From assembly GCF_019308285.1 (NCBI RefSeq), contig NZ_WWEM01000009.1, forward strand, positions 141,795 through 205,794: a stretch of DNA of 64,000 nt, written 5' to 3'. This DNA is from Flavobacterium quisquiliarum (GTDB taxonomy: Bacteria > Bacteroidota > Bacteroidia > Flavobacteriales > Flavobacteriaceae). Below are positions 17,057-26,959 of the stretch, piece by piece; position 1 is the stretch's first letter; each line of letters starts with the position of its first letter. The notes beneath the pieces are model-generated. The model was not told the origin of the DNA. It searched no databases and saw nothing but the letters and a program-made list of their open reading frames with translations. The position numbers and the translations under genes are program-made.

Positions 17057-17145
17057 ATCCCAATTTTAAAATTTTCTTTCTTAAATTAGAAGTCCCAAAA
17101 ACAACTTACTATTATCTCACATATTTCACATATTTCACATTAACC

Positions 17146-17613
17146 ATGAAAACAGAAAACAACAAATTTGCAAAAGCCGAGATGCTGATTCGGAAACCTG
17201 TTTCAGAAGTTTTTCAGGCATTTATAAATCCCGAAATTACCAGTAGATTTTGGTTTACAAAAGGTTCTGGTAAATTAGAAGAAAACCAAAAAACCGAATG
17301 GACTTGGGAGATGTACGGTTTTTCACTTACCGTTAAAACTTTGGTTTTACAAGAAAATAAAAAGATTGTTATTGAATGGGGAAATCCTGATGAAATCACT
17401 TTAGTCGAGTGGGTTTTTCATTCGTTAAATGAAAATGAAACTTTTGTAAGCATAACAAATTCAGGTTTTCACGGAGATACAGACAAAATCATAGATCAGG
17501 TTCGTAATTCTACGGAAGGATTCACTTTGGTTTTGGCTGGAGCTAAAGCCTTTTTAGAACATAATTTACAATTGAATTTAGTATTAGATAGATTCCCGAA
17601 AGGACTTGCTTAG
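17146..17613 (+). CDS. SRPBCC (AHSA1-type) protein
   Basis: 155 residues: FAKAEMLIRKPVSEVFQAFINPEITSRFW is the family N-terminus, followed by GSGKLEENQKTEWTWEMYG and a long C-terminal helix with GFTLVLAGAKAFLEH. It is the second AHSA1-like protein of the window (with 7006-7491) but not closely similar to it. Cytoplasmic; ligand unknown. Confidence 0.85.
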   Translation: MKTENNKFAKAEMLIRKPVSEVFQAFINPEITSRFWFTKGSGKLEENQKTEWTWEMYGFSLTVKTLVLQENKKIVIEWGNPDEITLVEWVFHSLNENETFVSITNSGFHGDTDKIIDQVRNSTEGFTLVLAGAKAFLEHNLQLNLVLDRFPKGLA

Positions 17614-17648
17614 AATAAATTTAACCGCAAAATCTGTGTGTTTTTTTT

Positions 17649-17824
17649 ACCGCAAAGAGCACAAAGATTTACGCAAAGTACGCGAAGTTTTTTTTGAAAA
17701 TCATTAAAATGATAAAGTTCGCAAAGCTTTATCTTGATTTTTTTTTACAGACAAAGCTTTGCGAACTTAATATATAGACCATACTTAGTCTAGTAATTAA
17801 AAATACTTAGCGTACTTTGCGGTA
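17649..17824. repeat. Composite inverted repeat (ACCGCAAAG / AAGTTCGCAAAGCTTT)
   Basis: An inner perfect 16-bp inverted repeat (17715-17730 with 17753-17768) is enclosed by CGCAAAGTACGCGAAG and CTTAGCGTACTTTGCG (one mismatch). Related AACCGCAAAGNGCG sequence appears at 54271-54527. No gene lies in this gap. Confidence 0.75.
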
Positions 17825-17899
17825 GAATAAAAGACATGTATTGACCACAGCTAAAAGCTTTAAGCTCTTTACAGCAACCTGAAACTTGAAACCAAAAAA

Positions 17900-18268
17900 A
17901 TGGAAACAAAGAAGCCCGAAAATATAGACGAATACATCGGTGGATTTCCGAATGATGTTCAGGAAATTTTGGAGAAAGTTCGAATGACAATTCAGAAAGC
18001 AGCTCCAGATGCCAAAGAAAAAATCAGTTATTCGATGCCCGCTTTTGAGCAGAACGGAATCGTAGTTTATTTTGCAGCTTTCAAAAATCATATTGGACTT
18101 TATGCACTTCCAAGCGGCCACGAAGCTTTTGCAGAAGAGCTTTCTAAATATAAATCAGGGAAAGGTTCTGTACAATTTCCGTTGAAAGATAAAATACCTT
18201 ACGATTTGATTACGAAAATTGTAAAATTTAGAGTAAAGGAAAATCTTGAAAAAGTAAAAAAGAAATAA
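17900..18268 (+). CDS. DUF1801 / iron-chaperone-like protein
   Basis: 122 residues: IDEYIGGFPNDVQEILEKVR, then APDAKEKISYSMPAF, a strand with IVVYFAAFKNHIGLYALPSG, and GKGSVQFPLKDKIPYDLI. This is the YdhG-like branch of DUF1801, sometimes annotated as an iron chaperone after frataxin-like fold similarity. Cytoplasmic. The next gene begins 8 bases after its stop. Confidence 0.85.
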   Translation: METKKPENIDEYIGGFPNDVQEILEKVRMTIQKAAPDAKEKISYSMPAFEQNGIVVYFAAFKNHIGLYALPSGHEAFAEELSKYKSGKGSVQFPLKDKIPYDLITKIVKFRVKENLEKVKKK

Positions 18269-18275
18269 TTAAATA

Positions 18276-18959
18276 ATGAATTTAACCGAACACTACGATC
18301 AACTTTATAAAACATCTTCTGAAGCTATTGCAGCAGGGAAATATGTGATTGATTCAGAAATTAAAAACGAATCTGATTCGCGGTTCGGAATAACTTTATT
18401 AATTCGTCCAAACGATGAAATAAAAGCCAATATACAGCATTTTATAAATGAACTAAAAAAAGTAGAACCTGAGCAATATTTTTATCCTGATTCAGACATT
18501 CATATCACCGTAATGTCTATCATTTCTTGTTCTACCGAATTCAATTTAAATCAGATTTCACCAAATGAATATATTGAAGTTATCTGTAGAAGTCTTGTGG
18601 ATGTCAATAAAATTAAAATTCATTACAAAGGTATAACGGCTTCTCCATCGGCAATAATGATTCAGGGATTTCCAAGTGATGAAACGCTGAATAATTTAAG
18701 AAACAGACTTCGAGAAAATTTTAAAAATTCCGGTTTACAACAAAGCATTGATAGCCGATATGAGATTTCTACGGCACATTCGACTATAATGCGTTTTCAG
18801 GATAAACTTCAAAATCCTGAAAAACTAATAGAAACTGCTACAAAATTCCGTGATTATGATTTCGGAGAATTTGAGGTAAAAAGTATCGAATTAGTTTACA
18901 ATGATTGGTATCAGCGCAAAACTACTACTCGGGTTTTGGGAGATTTTGGATTGAGATAG
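18276..18959 (+). CDS. 2H phosphoesterase (LigT / 2'-5' RNA ligase-like)
   Basis: 227 residues. Two HxT/S-type motifs are present, H76-I-T and H168-S-T, spaced as in the 2H family of 2',3'-cyclic phosphodiesterases and 2'-5' RNA ligase-like enzymes. Bacteroidota homologues are often labelled mutarotase without basis. Its substrate may be a cyclic nucleotide end on RNA or a small molecule. It starts 8 bases after the DUF1801 gene. Confidence 0.75.
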   Translation: MNLTEHYDQLYKTSSEAIAAGKYVIDSEIKNESDSRFGITLLIRPNDEIKANIQHFINELKKVEPEQYFYPDSDIHITVMSIISCSTEFNLNQISPNEYIEVICRSLVDVNKIKIHYKGITASPSAIMIQGFPSDETLNNLRNRLRENFKNSGLQQSIDSRYEISTAHSTIMRFQDKLQNPEKLIETATKFRDYDFGEFEVKSIELVYNDWYQRKTTTRVLGDFGLR

Positions 18960-19066
18960 GTATTTTTTTTTAGCTACGAATTCACGAATTTAAGTGATTC
19001 TCTTTTGACGTCAAATTGCTTCAAATGATTTCCTAATACTCCAATTTTTCGAAACCAAATATTAAA

Positions 19067-19426
19067 TTATTTAAACTTTCCAAAATGCCATAAAACTCCA
19101 GACGGATCGTGCAGAAAACATTCGCTTCCCCAATCTAAGTGTCTTGTTGGCGTTAATTTTACACCGTATTTTTCAGTTAAATTGAGTGCTTTCAATTCAT
19201 TATAATAACGATCAACATCATCAACTTCAAGAAAAATCATAGTGTTTTCGTTCCAGCTTTTATCATAATAATCTTGAAGATAAAAAGCGATTTCTCCGAC
19301 TTTAAAAACAGAAAAATTATGTTCTAAAACTATTTCTTCAAAACCTAAATCTCGGTAGAAACTTCTCGAGATTTCAAAATTTTTAGAACCTATAAATGGA
19401 CGGATTGATTTTATTTGGTGTTTCAT
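19067..19426 (-). CDS. VOC (glyoxalase/bleomycin-resistance) family protein
   Basis: 119 residues. One complete betaalphabetabetabeta pair: KSIRPFIGSKNFEISRSFYRDLGF, EIAFYLQDYY, MIFLEVDDVDRYYNEL, and the closing FLHDPSGVLWHFGK. It is the single-domain form that works as a homodimer. The metal ligands of real glyoxalases are not obvious, so the activity is open. Likely cotranscribed with the upstream SMI1/KNR4 gene. Confidence 0.8.
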   Translation of the reverse strand: MKHQIKSIRPFIGSKNFEISRSFYRDLGFEEIVLEHNFSVFKVGEIAFYLQDYYDKSWNENTMIFLEVDDVDRYYNELKALNLTEKYGVKLTPTRHLDWGSECFLHDPSGVLWHFGKFK

Positions 19427-19448
19427 TTTTTTTCAATTTTAAATATTA

Positions 19449-19874
19449 TTAAAACCATTCAACTCCTTTATCAAGTCGATCCAAAAAGTCAGTAAATGAA
19501 TTTCCTATTTCAACATGATATTTTGCATTTAAATCAATAAAAGGCGAAAGGATAATTTTTATAGCATTATCATCATCAAATTCAATTCCAATAAATTCAC
19601 CACTTCCATTTGTTCCAATAGCTAGTGTTTGTGGTAATTTTTCAAATATATGATACTCTAAGTTTGCATCAATAATTTCTTCTAAACTCCAAAGTTTTAT
19701 AAACTCAGCGCCAATAAATTGATCAATTCCTAAATAATTTTCTACATAGAAAACATAATCTTCTGGAAGATCAAATTTTAAATGTACTTGAATATCTTCA
19801 ATCTCAACTGAAGAACTCTCATCGCGTTTTGGAAAATCATACTTTCTAAAAATCTCTTTTAATTCTTCTGTCAT
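19449..19874 (-). CDS. SMI1/KNR4 (SUKH) family protein
   Basis: 141 residues. The SUKH signature is visible: VHLKFDLPEDYVFYVENYLG, LWSLEEIIDANLEY, and LAIGTNGSGEFIGIEFD. SUKH proteins are mainly immunity proteins of contact-dependent toxin systems but also occur alone. No toxin gene is adjacent. It ends 22 bases before the VOC gene on the same strand. Confidence 0.8.
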   Translation of the reverse strand: MTEELKEIFRKYDFPKRDESSSVEIEDIQVHLKFDLPEDYVFYVENYLGIDQFIGAEFIKLWSLEEIIDANLEYHIFEKLPQTLAIGTNGSGEFIGIEFDDDNAIKIILSPFIDLNAKYHVEIGNSFTDFLDRLDKGVEWF

Positions 19875-19891
19875 AAAATGATAAATAAATC

Positions 19892-22039
19892 TTACCCTTT
19901 CTTCAAAATACTTCCTAAACCACGTCCAATCTGTTCGATTGCTTCAATTCCTTTTGCTAAAGGCGATGTTGTAAAATCTTCGTAGGCATCCATTGCGCTT
20001 TCCTTACGGTCGTCTTGCGGATAAACCAAAATCACATTATTGTCATTGAAAAACTTTTCAATTTTTTGTGGCAATCTCTCAAAAATGGACTGATATGAGA
20101 CAGAACCTTTTCTGGATAAGTTGAAAACTACCAAATCTGTAGATTTCATTTCATCTGAAATAGATTCAAAATCTTCCCAATCGGAAACATTTTTAAATCC
20201 AAACTTCGCATTCAACTTCAAGTTATTAGCAATCTGCTGAATCGTTTCGTGTGTTTTATATTCGGCATGAATCATTATCGGAATACTTAACTCTTGTGAT
20301 AATCTACATACTTTTTGAAGTAATACCTGAAATCCAACACCTCTTTCTGAAAAGGGAGGACAAACAAAAACCAATCTTTTCTCTTCAATAAAATTCTTTT
20401 GAAAGCGACAGATAAACAAACTCTTATCGACATTATTAATGATAGAATCTACATTTTCCCCGAAAATTTTATCAATAAATCCTGTTTTTCTAGGCCATCC
20501 GACAATTACTATATCCGACATGATTTCTTTAGAAGTTCTAGCGATTCCGCTTGCAGGATTATGATCAATTCTCGCAATTGTATTAATTTTTACTTCTGAG
20601 GCCGAAGCTTGAACTACAAATTTATCAACTGCTTTTCTATATTTTAAAATATTCTTCTCTGCCTGATTGTTATTAGGAACGATGGTCAATAATGTAACAG
20701 GATTTGACGATTTTTTGTCTTTAATTAAGAGAGCAAAATCCAATAAACTTGCAGCAGCAGAAGTTTTAGCTAACGGAATCAAAATATGTTCATCTAGAAT
20801 CTGGTCCCTTCCTGTATCTTCTGGAGAAATTTCTTCTTCACAGATTGCGATTTTCTTAGCGGCTTTTTCAGTTGCAAAAGAAGCCACAATACAAGTAATT
20901 AGAATTAGGATAATAGTTCCGTTTAAGATATTTTCATCTAGGATTTTTGCTTTAAAACCAACTAGAATTACAGCCAAAGTTGCTGCGGCGTGTGCACTGC
21001 TCAATCCGAAAATAAGCTGCCTTTCAGTCCTTGTATATTTAAAAACAATTTGAGTAAAAAAGGCTGCAATCCATTTTCCGAAAATAGCCACAATGCTCAA
21101 CGTTCCCGCTACAATCAAAGCTGTTGGTCCACTTAAAATCACGCTTACATCTACCAGCATTCCTACTGATATCAAGAAAAACGGAATAAACAACGAGTTT
21201 CCTATAAATTCAATTCGATTCATCAAAGCTGACGAATGCGGAATTAAAGGATTTAATGCCAAACCCGCAACGAACGCGCCAATGATGGGCTCTACTCCTG
21301 CTACCTCGGCCAAAAAAGCGGCAAAGAAAACTACAGAAAGTACAAAAATATAATGAGCATGTTTTTCACTTTCCAGTTTTTTGAAAAACCATTTGGCAAT
21401 TCTTGGAATAACCAAAAACATAATGGCCGAAAAAATAGCTAATGAAATGGTTAATTTGATCCAGAAAGCTTGATTTAAACTTCCCTGTGCACTTCCCATA
21501 ATCACGGCTAGAATAATCAAAACTGCTGTATCTGTCAAAATTGTTCCTCCGACAGTAATCGCAACAGCTTGGTTTTTAGCAATTCCCAATTTACTAACGA
21601 TCGGATACGCCACCAATGTGTGTGTTGCAAACATACTTGCTGTTAAAAAACTGGCATTAAAATCATATTGCAGTAAATAAAAGCAAACTGGAAATCCTAT
21701 CGAAAGTGGCAGAATAAAAGTAAAAAAACCAAACAATAAACTCTTGTTTCGATTGGCTTTAAACTCATTCATATCCAATTCTAAACCTGCAATAAACATA
21801 ATATACAAAAGTCCGATGGTCGAAAATAAATCGACTGCTGAGTTTTTTGCTAAGATATTTAATCCGTGTGGACCAATAATAACTCCCGAAATAATAAGAC
21901 CAATGATTCCTGGAATATTTATTTTTTTAAGTAAAATTGGAGAAAGCAGAATTATAAAAAGTATTAACGAAAAAATCAATACGGGATTGGTAAGTGGTAA
22001 TTCGAATTCTTGTAATAGATGTTTGAAAAATTCTATCAT
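19892..22039 (-). CDS. Cation:proton antiporter (KefB/CPA2 type) with Usp-like C-terminus
   Basis: 715 residues. About twelve membrane segments cover residues 15-395, with the CPA2-type GIIGLIISGVIIGPHGLNIL and SMFATHTLVAYPIVSKLGI. From about 415 onwards a soluble part (HILIPLAKTSAAASLLDFAL, VIVGWPRKTGFIDKIFG) resembles a universal stress protein fold. The family exchanges Na+ or K+ for protons in the inner membrane. There is no TrkA-N domain, unlike KefB/KefC, so gating differs. Confidence 0.9.
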   Translation of the reverse strand: MIEFFKHLLQEFELPLTNPVLIFSLILFIILLSPILLKKINIPGIIGLIISGVIIGPHGLNILAKNSAVDLFSTIGLLYIMFIAGLELDMNEFKANRNKSLLFGFFTFILPLSIGFPVCFYLLQYDFNASFLTASMFATHTLVAYPIVSKLGIAKNQAVAITVGGTILTDTAVLIILAVIMGSAQGSLNQAFWIKLTISLAIFSAIMFLVIPRIAKWFFKKLESEKHAHYIFVLSVVFFAAFLAEVAGVEPIIGAFVAGLALNPLIPHSSALMNRIEFIGNSLFIPFFLISVGMLVDVSVILSGPTALIVAGTLSIVAIFGKWIAAFFTQIVFKYTRTERQLIFGLSSAHAAATLAVILVGFKAKILDENILNGTIILILITCIVASFATEKAAKKIAICEEEISPEDTGRDQILDEHILIPLAKTSAAASLLDFALLIKDKKSSNPVTLLTIVPNNNQAEKNILKYRKAVDKFVVQASASEVKINTIARIDHNPASGIARTSKEIMSDIVIVGWPRKTGFIDKIFGENVDSIINNVDKSLFICRFQKNFIEEKRLVFVCPPFSERGVGFQVLLQKVCRLSQELSIPIMIHAEYKTHETIQQIANNLKLNAKFGFKNVSDWEDFESISDEMKSTDLVVFNLSRKGSVSYQSIFERLPQKIEKFFNDNNVILVYPQDDRKESAMDAYEDFTTSPLAKGIEAIEQIGRGLGSILKKG

Positions 22040-22308
22040 ATTGTAACTTTATCTTCTTTGTGGTATTAAATTGTAAAAAGACATTTTCAGTATTAGAACA
22101 AAATCCTTGAAGTATTAATATTAATGAATTGAGTCGTTTCTTTAAGCTCGTTTCTTTACAAAAATACCGAAAAAACACGAACTTTCTACGAAAACTGCAT
22201 ATTAAGGTTTTAAATTTATTTCCTTGCCGAATTATTAAAATTTAATATTTTTTTTAACAAAAACTCAAGATTAACATTCAAATATAACTATCCATTGCGG
22301 TATTCAAT

Positions 22309-22316
22309 TATCTTTG
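22309..22316 (+). promoter_or_regulatory. -7 promoter element of the serine deaminase gene
   Basis: TATCTTTG is an exact TAnnTTTG match, 20 bases before the ATG. No properly spaced -33 TTTG is visible. The rest of 22040-22308 between the divergent genes shows only AT-rich sequence. Confidence 0.55.
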
Positions 22317-22335
22317 TCTTAACAAAAAACGAACA

Positions 22336-23763
22336 ATGGAAGAATGTATCTCAGTTTTTGATATGCTTAAAATTGGCGTTGGCCCTTCAAGCTCACATAC
22401 TTTGGGACCTTGGCGCGCGGCCGAACGCTTTCTGGAAGAGCTTAAAGAGGAGGCAATTTTAGAAGATATTACAAGAGTAAAAGTCGATTTGTACGGCTCT
22501 TTATCACTAACCGGAAAAGGCCATGCAACAGATCTTGCTGTTATGCTAGGTTTGAGCGGTCAGGATCCTGAATATATTCCGGTTGAGGATATTGCAGGAA
22601 TCATCAAAAAAATCGAAACTACAAACGAAATCAATTTGGGCAACCAAAAAGTGATTCCCTTTTATTTTCTTCAAGATATTGTTTTCAATAAAGATTTCCT
22701 TCCTTTTCATGCCAATGGATTAAAATTTACGGCTTACAAATCGGATGATTCTGAGTATGAATCTACTTTTTATTCTATCGGAGGCGGATTTGTAGTAAAA
22801 GAAGAACGTACAAATGCGAAACAAAAAGAAGCTATAAAATGTGCTTTTCCTTATCCTGTTCAAAACGCAGCAGAATTATTAAATTATACTATTTCTGAAA
22901 ACAAATCCATTTCTGAAATTGTATATGAAAATGAAATTTCGATGCGTCCAGAAGCGGAAGTACATTCTGAATTAATGCGTATTTGGAATACCATGTTAGA
23001 ATGCATGTACATCGGTTGTCATTCTGAAGGTATTCTTCCTGGTGGACTTCACGTAAGAAGAAGAGCTTTTGATATGCACCAAAACCTTATTGGACTATCT
23101 AATTACACTGATCCGCAGAGCTGGCTGGAAGAAATTAGAAAAACAGAAGTTAAATTTCGTCAAATCTTAAAATGGGTAAGCTGTTTTGCACTTGCCGTGA
23201 ATGAAGTAAATGCTTCTTTAGGACGAGTTGTAACAGCTCCAACTAATGGAAGTTCAGGCGTAATTCCAGCTGTTTTAATGTATTATATGGTAATTGAAAA
23301 CCATAATGCAGGCGAAAAAGAAATCAAACAATTTTTGATGGTTGCAGGCGAAATAGGAAGTATTTTCAAAAAAGGTTCTACTATTTCAGCAGCAATGGGT
23401 GGTTGTCAGGCCGAAATTGGCGTTTCGTCATCAATGGCCGCAGCGGCACTTTGCGAGCTAATGGGGGGTACTCCTGCTCAAGTTTTAATGGCTGCCGAAA
23501 TTGCAATGGAACATCATTTAGGTTTAACCTGTGATCCAATTGGCGGTTTGGTTCAGATTCCGTGTATTGAAAGAAACACAATGGGTGCTATAAAAGCGAT
23601 AAACGCAGCTGAATTGGCTTTAGAAACTGATTCTAAAAATGCGAAAGTACCGCTGGATAAAGTAATCAATACCATGTGGGAAACAGCAAAAGACATGAAT
23701 TCCAAATACAAAGAAACCTCAGAAGGAGGTCTTGCCGTAGCAGTAAATATGGCTGATTGTTAA
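22336..23763 (+). CDS. sdaA: L-serine ammonia-lyase, iron-sulfur type, single chain
   Basis: 475 residues. It converts L-serine to pyruvate and ammonia in the cytoplasm. The beta-part motif [19 protein letters not shown] is at the N-terminus. In the alpha part, [32 protein letters not shown] and [16 protein letters not shown] carry the cysteines that hold a [4Fe-4S] cluster. Alpha and beta parts are fused in one chain, as in E. coli SdaA. Monocistronic with a -7 promoter box just upstream. Confidence 0.95.
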   Translation: MEECISVFDMLKIGVGPSSSHTLGPWRAAERFLEELKEEAILEDITRVKVDLYGSLSLTGKGHATDLAVMLGLSGQDPEYIPVEDIAGIIKKIETTNEINLGNQKVIPFYFLQDIVFNKDFLPFHANGLKFTAYKSDDSEYESTFYSIGGGFVVKEERTNAKQKEAIKCAFPYPVQNAAELLNYTISENKSISEIVYENEISMRPEAEVHSELMRIWNTMLECMYIGCHSEGILPGGLHVRRRAFDMHQNLIGLSNYTDPQSWLEEIRKTEVKFRQILKWVSCFALAVNEVNASLGRVVTAPTNGSSGVIPAVLMYYMVIENHNAGEKEIKQFLMVAGEIGSIFKKGSTISAAMGGCQAEIGVSSSMAAAALCELMGGTPAQVLMAAEIAMEHHLGLTCDPIGGLVQIPCIERNTMGAIKAINAAELALETDSKNAKVPLDKVINTMWETAKDMNSKYKETSEGGLAVAVNMADC

Positions 23764-23774
23764 AAATTTTTAAG

Positions 23775-23928
23775 TTAGCCACAGATTAAAGGGATTAAAA
23801 TGATTTTTTCACGCAGATTTGGCAGATTTCAGCAGATTTAAAATAAAAAAATCTGCATATATCTACTTAATTTTTTTAGATCTGCCTAAATAAAAAAATC
23901 TCTGTAAATCCTTTTAATCTTTGGCTAA
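23775..23928. repeat. Dispersed GCAGATTT / TTAGCCACAGATTAAA repeat
   Basis: The ends TTAGCCACAGATTAAAGG and CCTTTTAATCTTTGGCTAA are inverted and nearly complementary. In between lie several GCAGATTT units and their complement AAATCTGC. The same units recur at 54290-54495. Confidence 0.65.
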
Positions 23929-23945
23929 AAACATAAATCAACTTC

Positions 23946-25136
23946 ATGAAAAAATTTTGCTTTTTACTTTTTTTCTGTTCTGCTTTACTTCATTCACAAG
24001 AACGTTATTTTCTAAATTCAGATACAAGATTATATACTTCTCCAAATTCTACTTCTTTTTTAGGTTATTTTAAATATGGGGCAGAGGTTCGTTTATTGGA
24101 AGAAAATCAAAACGGCTGGCATAAAGTACAAGCAGATAATTTTAATGAAGGGTTTATTCAGGAAAAGCACATTGCTAAAAGTCTTAATGCTAAAGACGTA
24201 AAAATTAGAGATAACGAAAATCCCATTTTAGAAGGTGGCGATAATTATTACGGCGACAATCATCTTTTTGTAACTGTAGCTGGACTTAAGGCAAGGGCTT
24301 TACCTGATAAAAATTCAAAAATTAGAGAAATTCTTTTTAATGGAGATCCAGTTCCTGTAAATTACATTCCTGTAAATCCAGACGAATGGGTTAACATAAA
24401 CGGGAGTTTTAATGAAGAATATGCGAAATTTACACTTCAAAAATTTCTAGGACAAAGACCGAATTTAGAAACGCTTATAAAAGATTTTGACAAACTAGAT
24501 GTCAATGCAATTTCCGAACGCAAAACACTCAGCGAAAGAATTGTTGAATTGGCTTGGAATAGCAATTACAATGATTTGGTTCCTGCTTATCAAAGATATT
24601 ATGAGGTTATAAAACAAATTAACGATCCAAAATTAATCGCCGATACGGAATTGAATATGGCTTTAGCCAAAGCTTTATCCAAACATAAACTGCCAGAGCA
24701 AATCAGTTCTTTTATACAGAAATCGGAATATTCATTAAAAGGCGTTAAAACAAAATCATTGTATTTAACACAAACAGAATTGGTTAAAAGTTTTGGAAAT
24801 CCGCCAAAAAAGGCTCGTATTTCAGATGAATGTGGTTTGTATTCTAGTGACTTATTTTATTATTATCCAGATTTAGAAGCTTCTGTCGATGAGAAACTAA
24901 ACAAGGCAGAAATTATCAAAGTTTTCATTAACGAAAACAATAAATTTATTATCAATCCAAACGCTATTTTGGATCATAAGTTGTCTGAAAAAGCTTTCAT
25001 TGAAAAATATGGAACTTATGTTGAAGCTTCGTTAAAATCACCACATAAATACTTTATCTTAATGGAAGACAGTCAATTCCGATTAGAATTCAAAGAAGGA
25101 AAATTATTTTCTATCGAAATATTCTATTATTGCTGA
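23946..25136 (+). CDS. SH3-domain protein, exported
   Basis: 396 residues with a signal peptide ending near LLHSQ. A bacterial SH3-like domain covers about 20-80 (NSDTRLYTSPNSTSFLGYFKYGAEVRL... GWHKVQ... GFIQEKHI), and a second one is likely at about 95-150 (LFVTVAGLKARALPDKNSKI). SH3b domains often bind cell-wall peptides. The C-terminal 250 residues are not recognised. Periplasmic. Confidence 0.7.
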   Translation: MKKFCFLLFFCSALLHSQERYFLNSDTRLYTSPNSTSFLGYFKYGAEVRLLEENQNGWHKVQADNFNEGFIQEKHIAKSLNAKDVKIRDNENPILEGGDNYYGDNHLFVTVAGLKARALPDKNSKIREILFNGDPVPVNYIPVNPDEWVNINGSFNEEYAKFTLQKFLGQRPNLETLIKDFDKLDVNAISERKTLSERIVELAWNSNYNDLVPAYQRYYEVIKQINDPKLIADTELNMALAKALSKHKLPEQISSFIQKSEYSLKGVKTKSLYLTQTELVKSFGNPPKKARISDECGLYSSDLFYYYPDLEASVDEKLNKAEIIKVFINENNKFIINPNAILDHKLSEKAFIEKYGTYVEASLKSPHKYFILMEDSQFRLEFKEGKLFSIEIFYYC

Positions 25137-25187
25137 TTCCTCATTTACAATTATTCAATACTTTTACATATTCAAAAAAAACATAAA

Positions 25188-26006
25188 ATGTCAGTAGCAA
25201 AGAAAGATTATAAAAGAATCACAACAAAGTCATTAATTGAAATGAAAAGCAACGGAGAAAAAATCTCTATGCTTACGGCTTACGATTATACAATGGCAAA
25301 AATTGTTGACACTGCGGGTGTCGATGTAATTTTAGTGGGTGATTCTGCATCAAATGTTATGGCTGGTCACGAAACGACACTGCCAATTACGCTAGATCAA
25401 ATGATTTATCATGCTTCATCTGTAGTTCGTGCTGTCGAAAGAGCTTTGGTTGTAGTTGATTTACCTTTTGGTAGTTACCAATCAGATCCAAAAGAAGCAC
25501 TTCGTTCTTCTATCAGAATAATGAAAGAAAGCGGTGGACACGCAGTGAAATTAGAAGGCGGAAAAGAAATTAAAGAATCTATTAAAAAAATATTACATGC
25601 TGGAATTCCAGTTATGGGACATTTGGGTTTAACACCTCAATCAATCTATAAATTCGGTACGTACAGTGTTCGTGCAAAAGAAGAAGAAGAAGCTGAAAAA
25701 TTAATTGAAGACGCACAAATGCTTGAAAAAGTAGGATGTTTTGCAGTTGTTTTGGAAAAAATACCAGCAGAACTTGCTAAAAAAGTAGCAGACAGTATTT
25801 CTATTCCTGTAATTGGAATTGGTGCCGGCGGAGGCGTTGACGGCCAGGTTTTAGTAATTCATGATATGTTAGGAATGAATAATGAGTTTAGTCCGCGTTT
25901 CTTGCGTCGTTACTTAAACTTGTACGAAGAAATGACTAAAGCAATTGGTCAATATGCTGCTGATGTTAAGTCTCAGGATTTCCCTAACGAAAAAGAACAA
26001 TATTAA
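25188..26006 (+). CDS. panB: 3-methyl-2-oxobutanoate hydroxymethyltransferase
   Basis: 272 residues, the usual PanB length. It makes ketopantoate from ketoisovalerate and 5,10-methylene-tetrahydrofolate, the first step of pantothenate synthesis. Conserved stretches: [60 protein letters not shown] and [20 protein letters not shown]. The Mg ligands Asp in VGDS and a downstream Asp/Glu are present. No other pan gene lies nearby. Confidence 0.97.
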   Translation: MSVAKKDYKRITTKSLIEMKSNGEKISMLTAYDYTMAKIVDTAGVDVILVGDSASNVMAGHETTLPITLDQMIYHASSVVRAVERALVVVDLPFGSYQSDPKEALRSSIRIMKESGGHAVKLEGGKEIKESIKKILHAGIPVMGHLGLTPQSIYKFGTYSVRAKEEEEAEKLIEDAQMLEKVGCFAVVLEKIPAELAKKVADSISIPVIGIGAGGGVDGQVLVIHDMLGMNNEFSPRFLRRYLNLYEEMTKAIGQYAADVKSQDFPNEKEQY

Positions 26007-26011
26007 TTTTT

Positions 26012-26160
26012 TTGAGATACTAAGTTGCTAAGGTTCTAAGATGCTAAGTTTTTTTTAGTAACAAAGAGCCAAAGTTACATAGCTTCAAAGGTTTTCAAAA
26101 AACTCAATAACCTCCAGCTAAAGCTGGAGGTTCATTTTTAAGTACACAGGCAAGCTTTAG
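26012..26160. repeat. Repeat block with perfect AACCTCCAGC hairpin
   Basis: First comes the dispersed ACTAAGTTGCTAAGGTTCTAAG type repeat (26018-26055). Then AACCTCCAGC (26109-26118) pairs perfectly with GCTGGAGGTT (26123-26132) around a TAAA loop. An AGGC/GCCT mini-hairpin follows. The hairpin may end panB transcription but has only a weak T tract. Confidence 0.6.
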
Positions 26161-26193
26161 CCTAACTTTTCGTTATCTAAATTTTACACCAAA

Positions 26194-26883
26194 ATGAAAA
26201 TTCTTTCAGATAAAAATAATCTTCAAATTCTTCACGAAGACAATCACTTAATTGTGGTCAATAAACGTGTTGGTGATATTGTTCAAGGCGACAAAACGGG
26301 GGACAAACCGCTGTCTGATATTGTGAGAGAATATATCAAAGAAAAATACAACAAACCTGGAGATGTTTTTTTAGGTGTGATTCATCGTTTGGACAGACCT
26401 ACAACTGGAATTGTGGTTTTTGCCAGAACAAGCAAAGCTTTGTCTCGAATGAATGAATTGTTCAGTAATCGTGAAACTAAAAAGACTTATTGGGCAGTTG
26501 TGAAAAACAAACCGAAAGAAACTAAAGCAAAACTCATTCATTATTTAAAAAGAAACGAAAAAAACAACACTTCAAGAGCACATTTAAAAGAAGTTCCTGA
26601 TAGTAAAGTCGCAAGTTTAGATTATACAATTGTTAAAGAGCTTCAAAACTATACTGCACTGGAAATCAACTTACATACGGGTCGTCATCATCAAATCCGC
26701 GCGCAGTTATCTGCAATTGGATCTCCTATTAAAGGTGATTTAAAATATGGTGCAGACAGAAGTAATCCCGACGGAGGTATTCATCTGCATGCCAGAAAAC
26801 TGACTTTTATTCATCCCGTTACAAAAGAAAATATCACGATTATTGCTCCAACTCCGGACGATCCAATTTGGAATGCTGTATGA
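26194..26883 (+). CDS. RluA-family pseudouridine synthase
   Basis: 229 residues. The catalytic motif HRLDRPTTG (64-72) with Asp67 is intact, followed by VVFARTSKALSRMNELF and the late LHTGRHHQIRAQLSAIG. There is no N-terminal S4 domain, so it belongs to the short RluA/TruC-like branch that modifies uridines in rRNA or tRNA. The exact target cannot be read from the sequence. Confidence 0.92.
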   Translation: MKILSDKNNLQILHEDNHLIVVNKRVGDIVQGDKTGDKPLSDIVREYIKEKYNKPGDVFLGVIHRLDRPTTGIVVFARTSKALSRMNELFSNRETKKTYWAVVKNKPKETKAKLIHYLKRNEKNNTSRAHLKEVPDSKVASLDYTIVKELQNYTALEINLHTGRHHQIRAQLSAIGSPIKGDLKYGADRSNPDGGIHLHARKLTFIHPVTKENITIIAPTPDDPIWNAV

Positions 26884-26959
26884 TTTTTATGATTTAATTG
26901 TTAATTTTTTAATTTTTATCGATTAACTTGCATAGAGAAAAAACAAGCTGATCGAAAAA

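Noticed and set aside
20667..21353. Plus-strand ORFs of 86-128 residues opposite the antiporter
   Set aside because: They are antisense shadows of a well-conserved membrane protein gene and look like no family.
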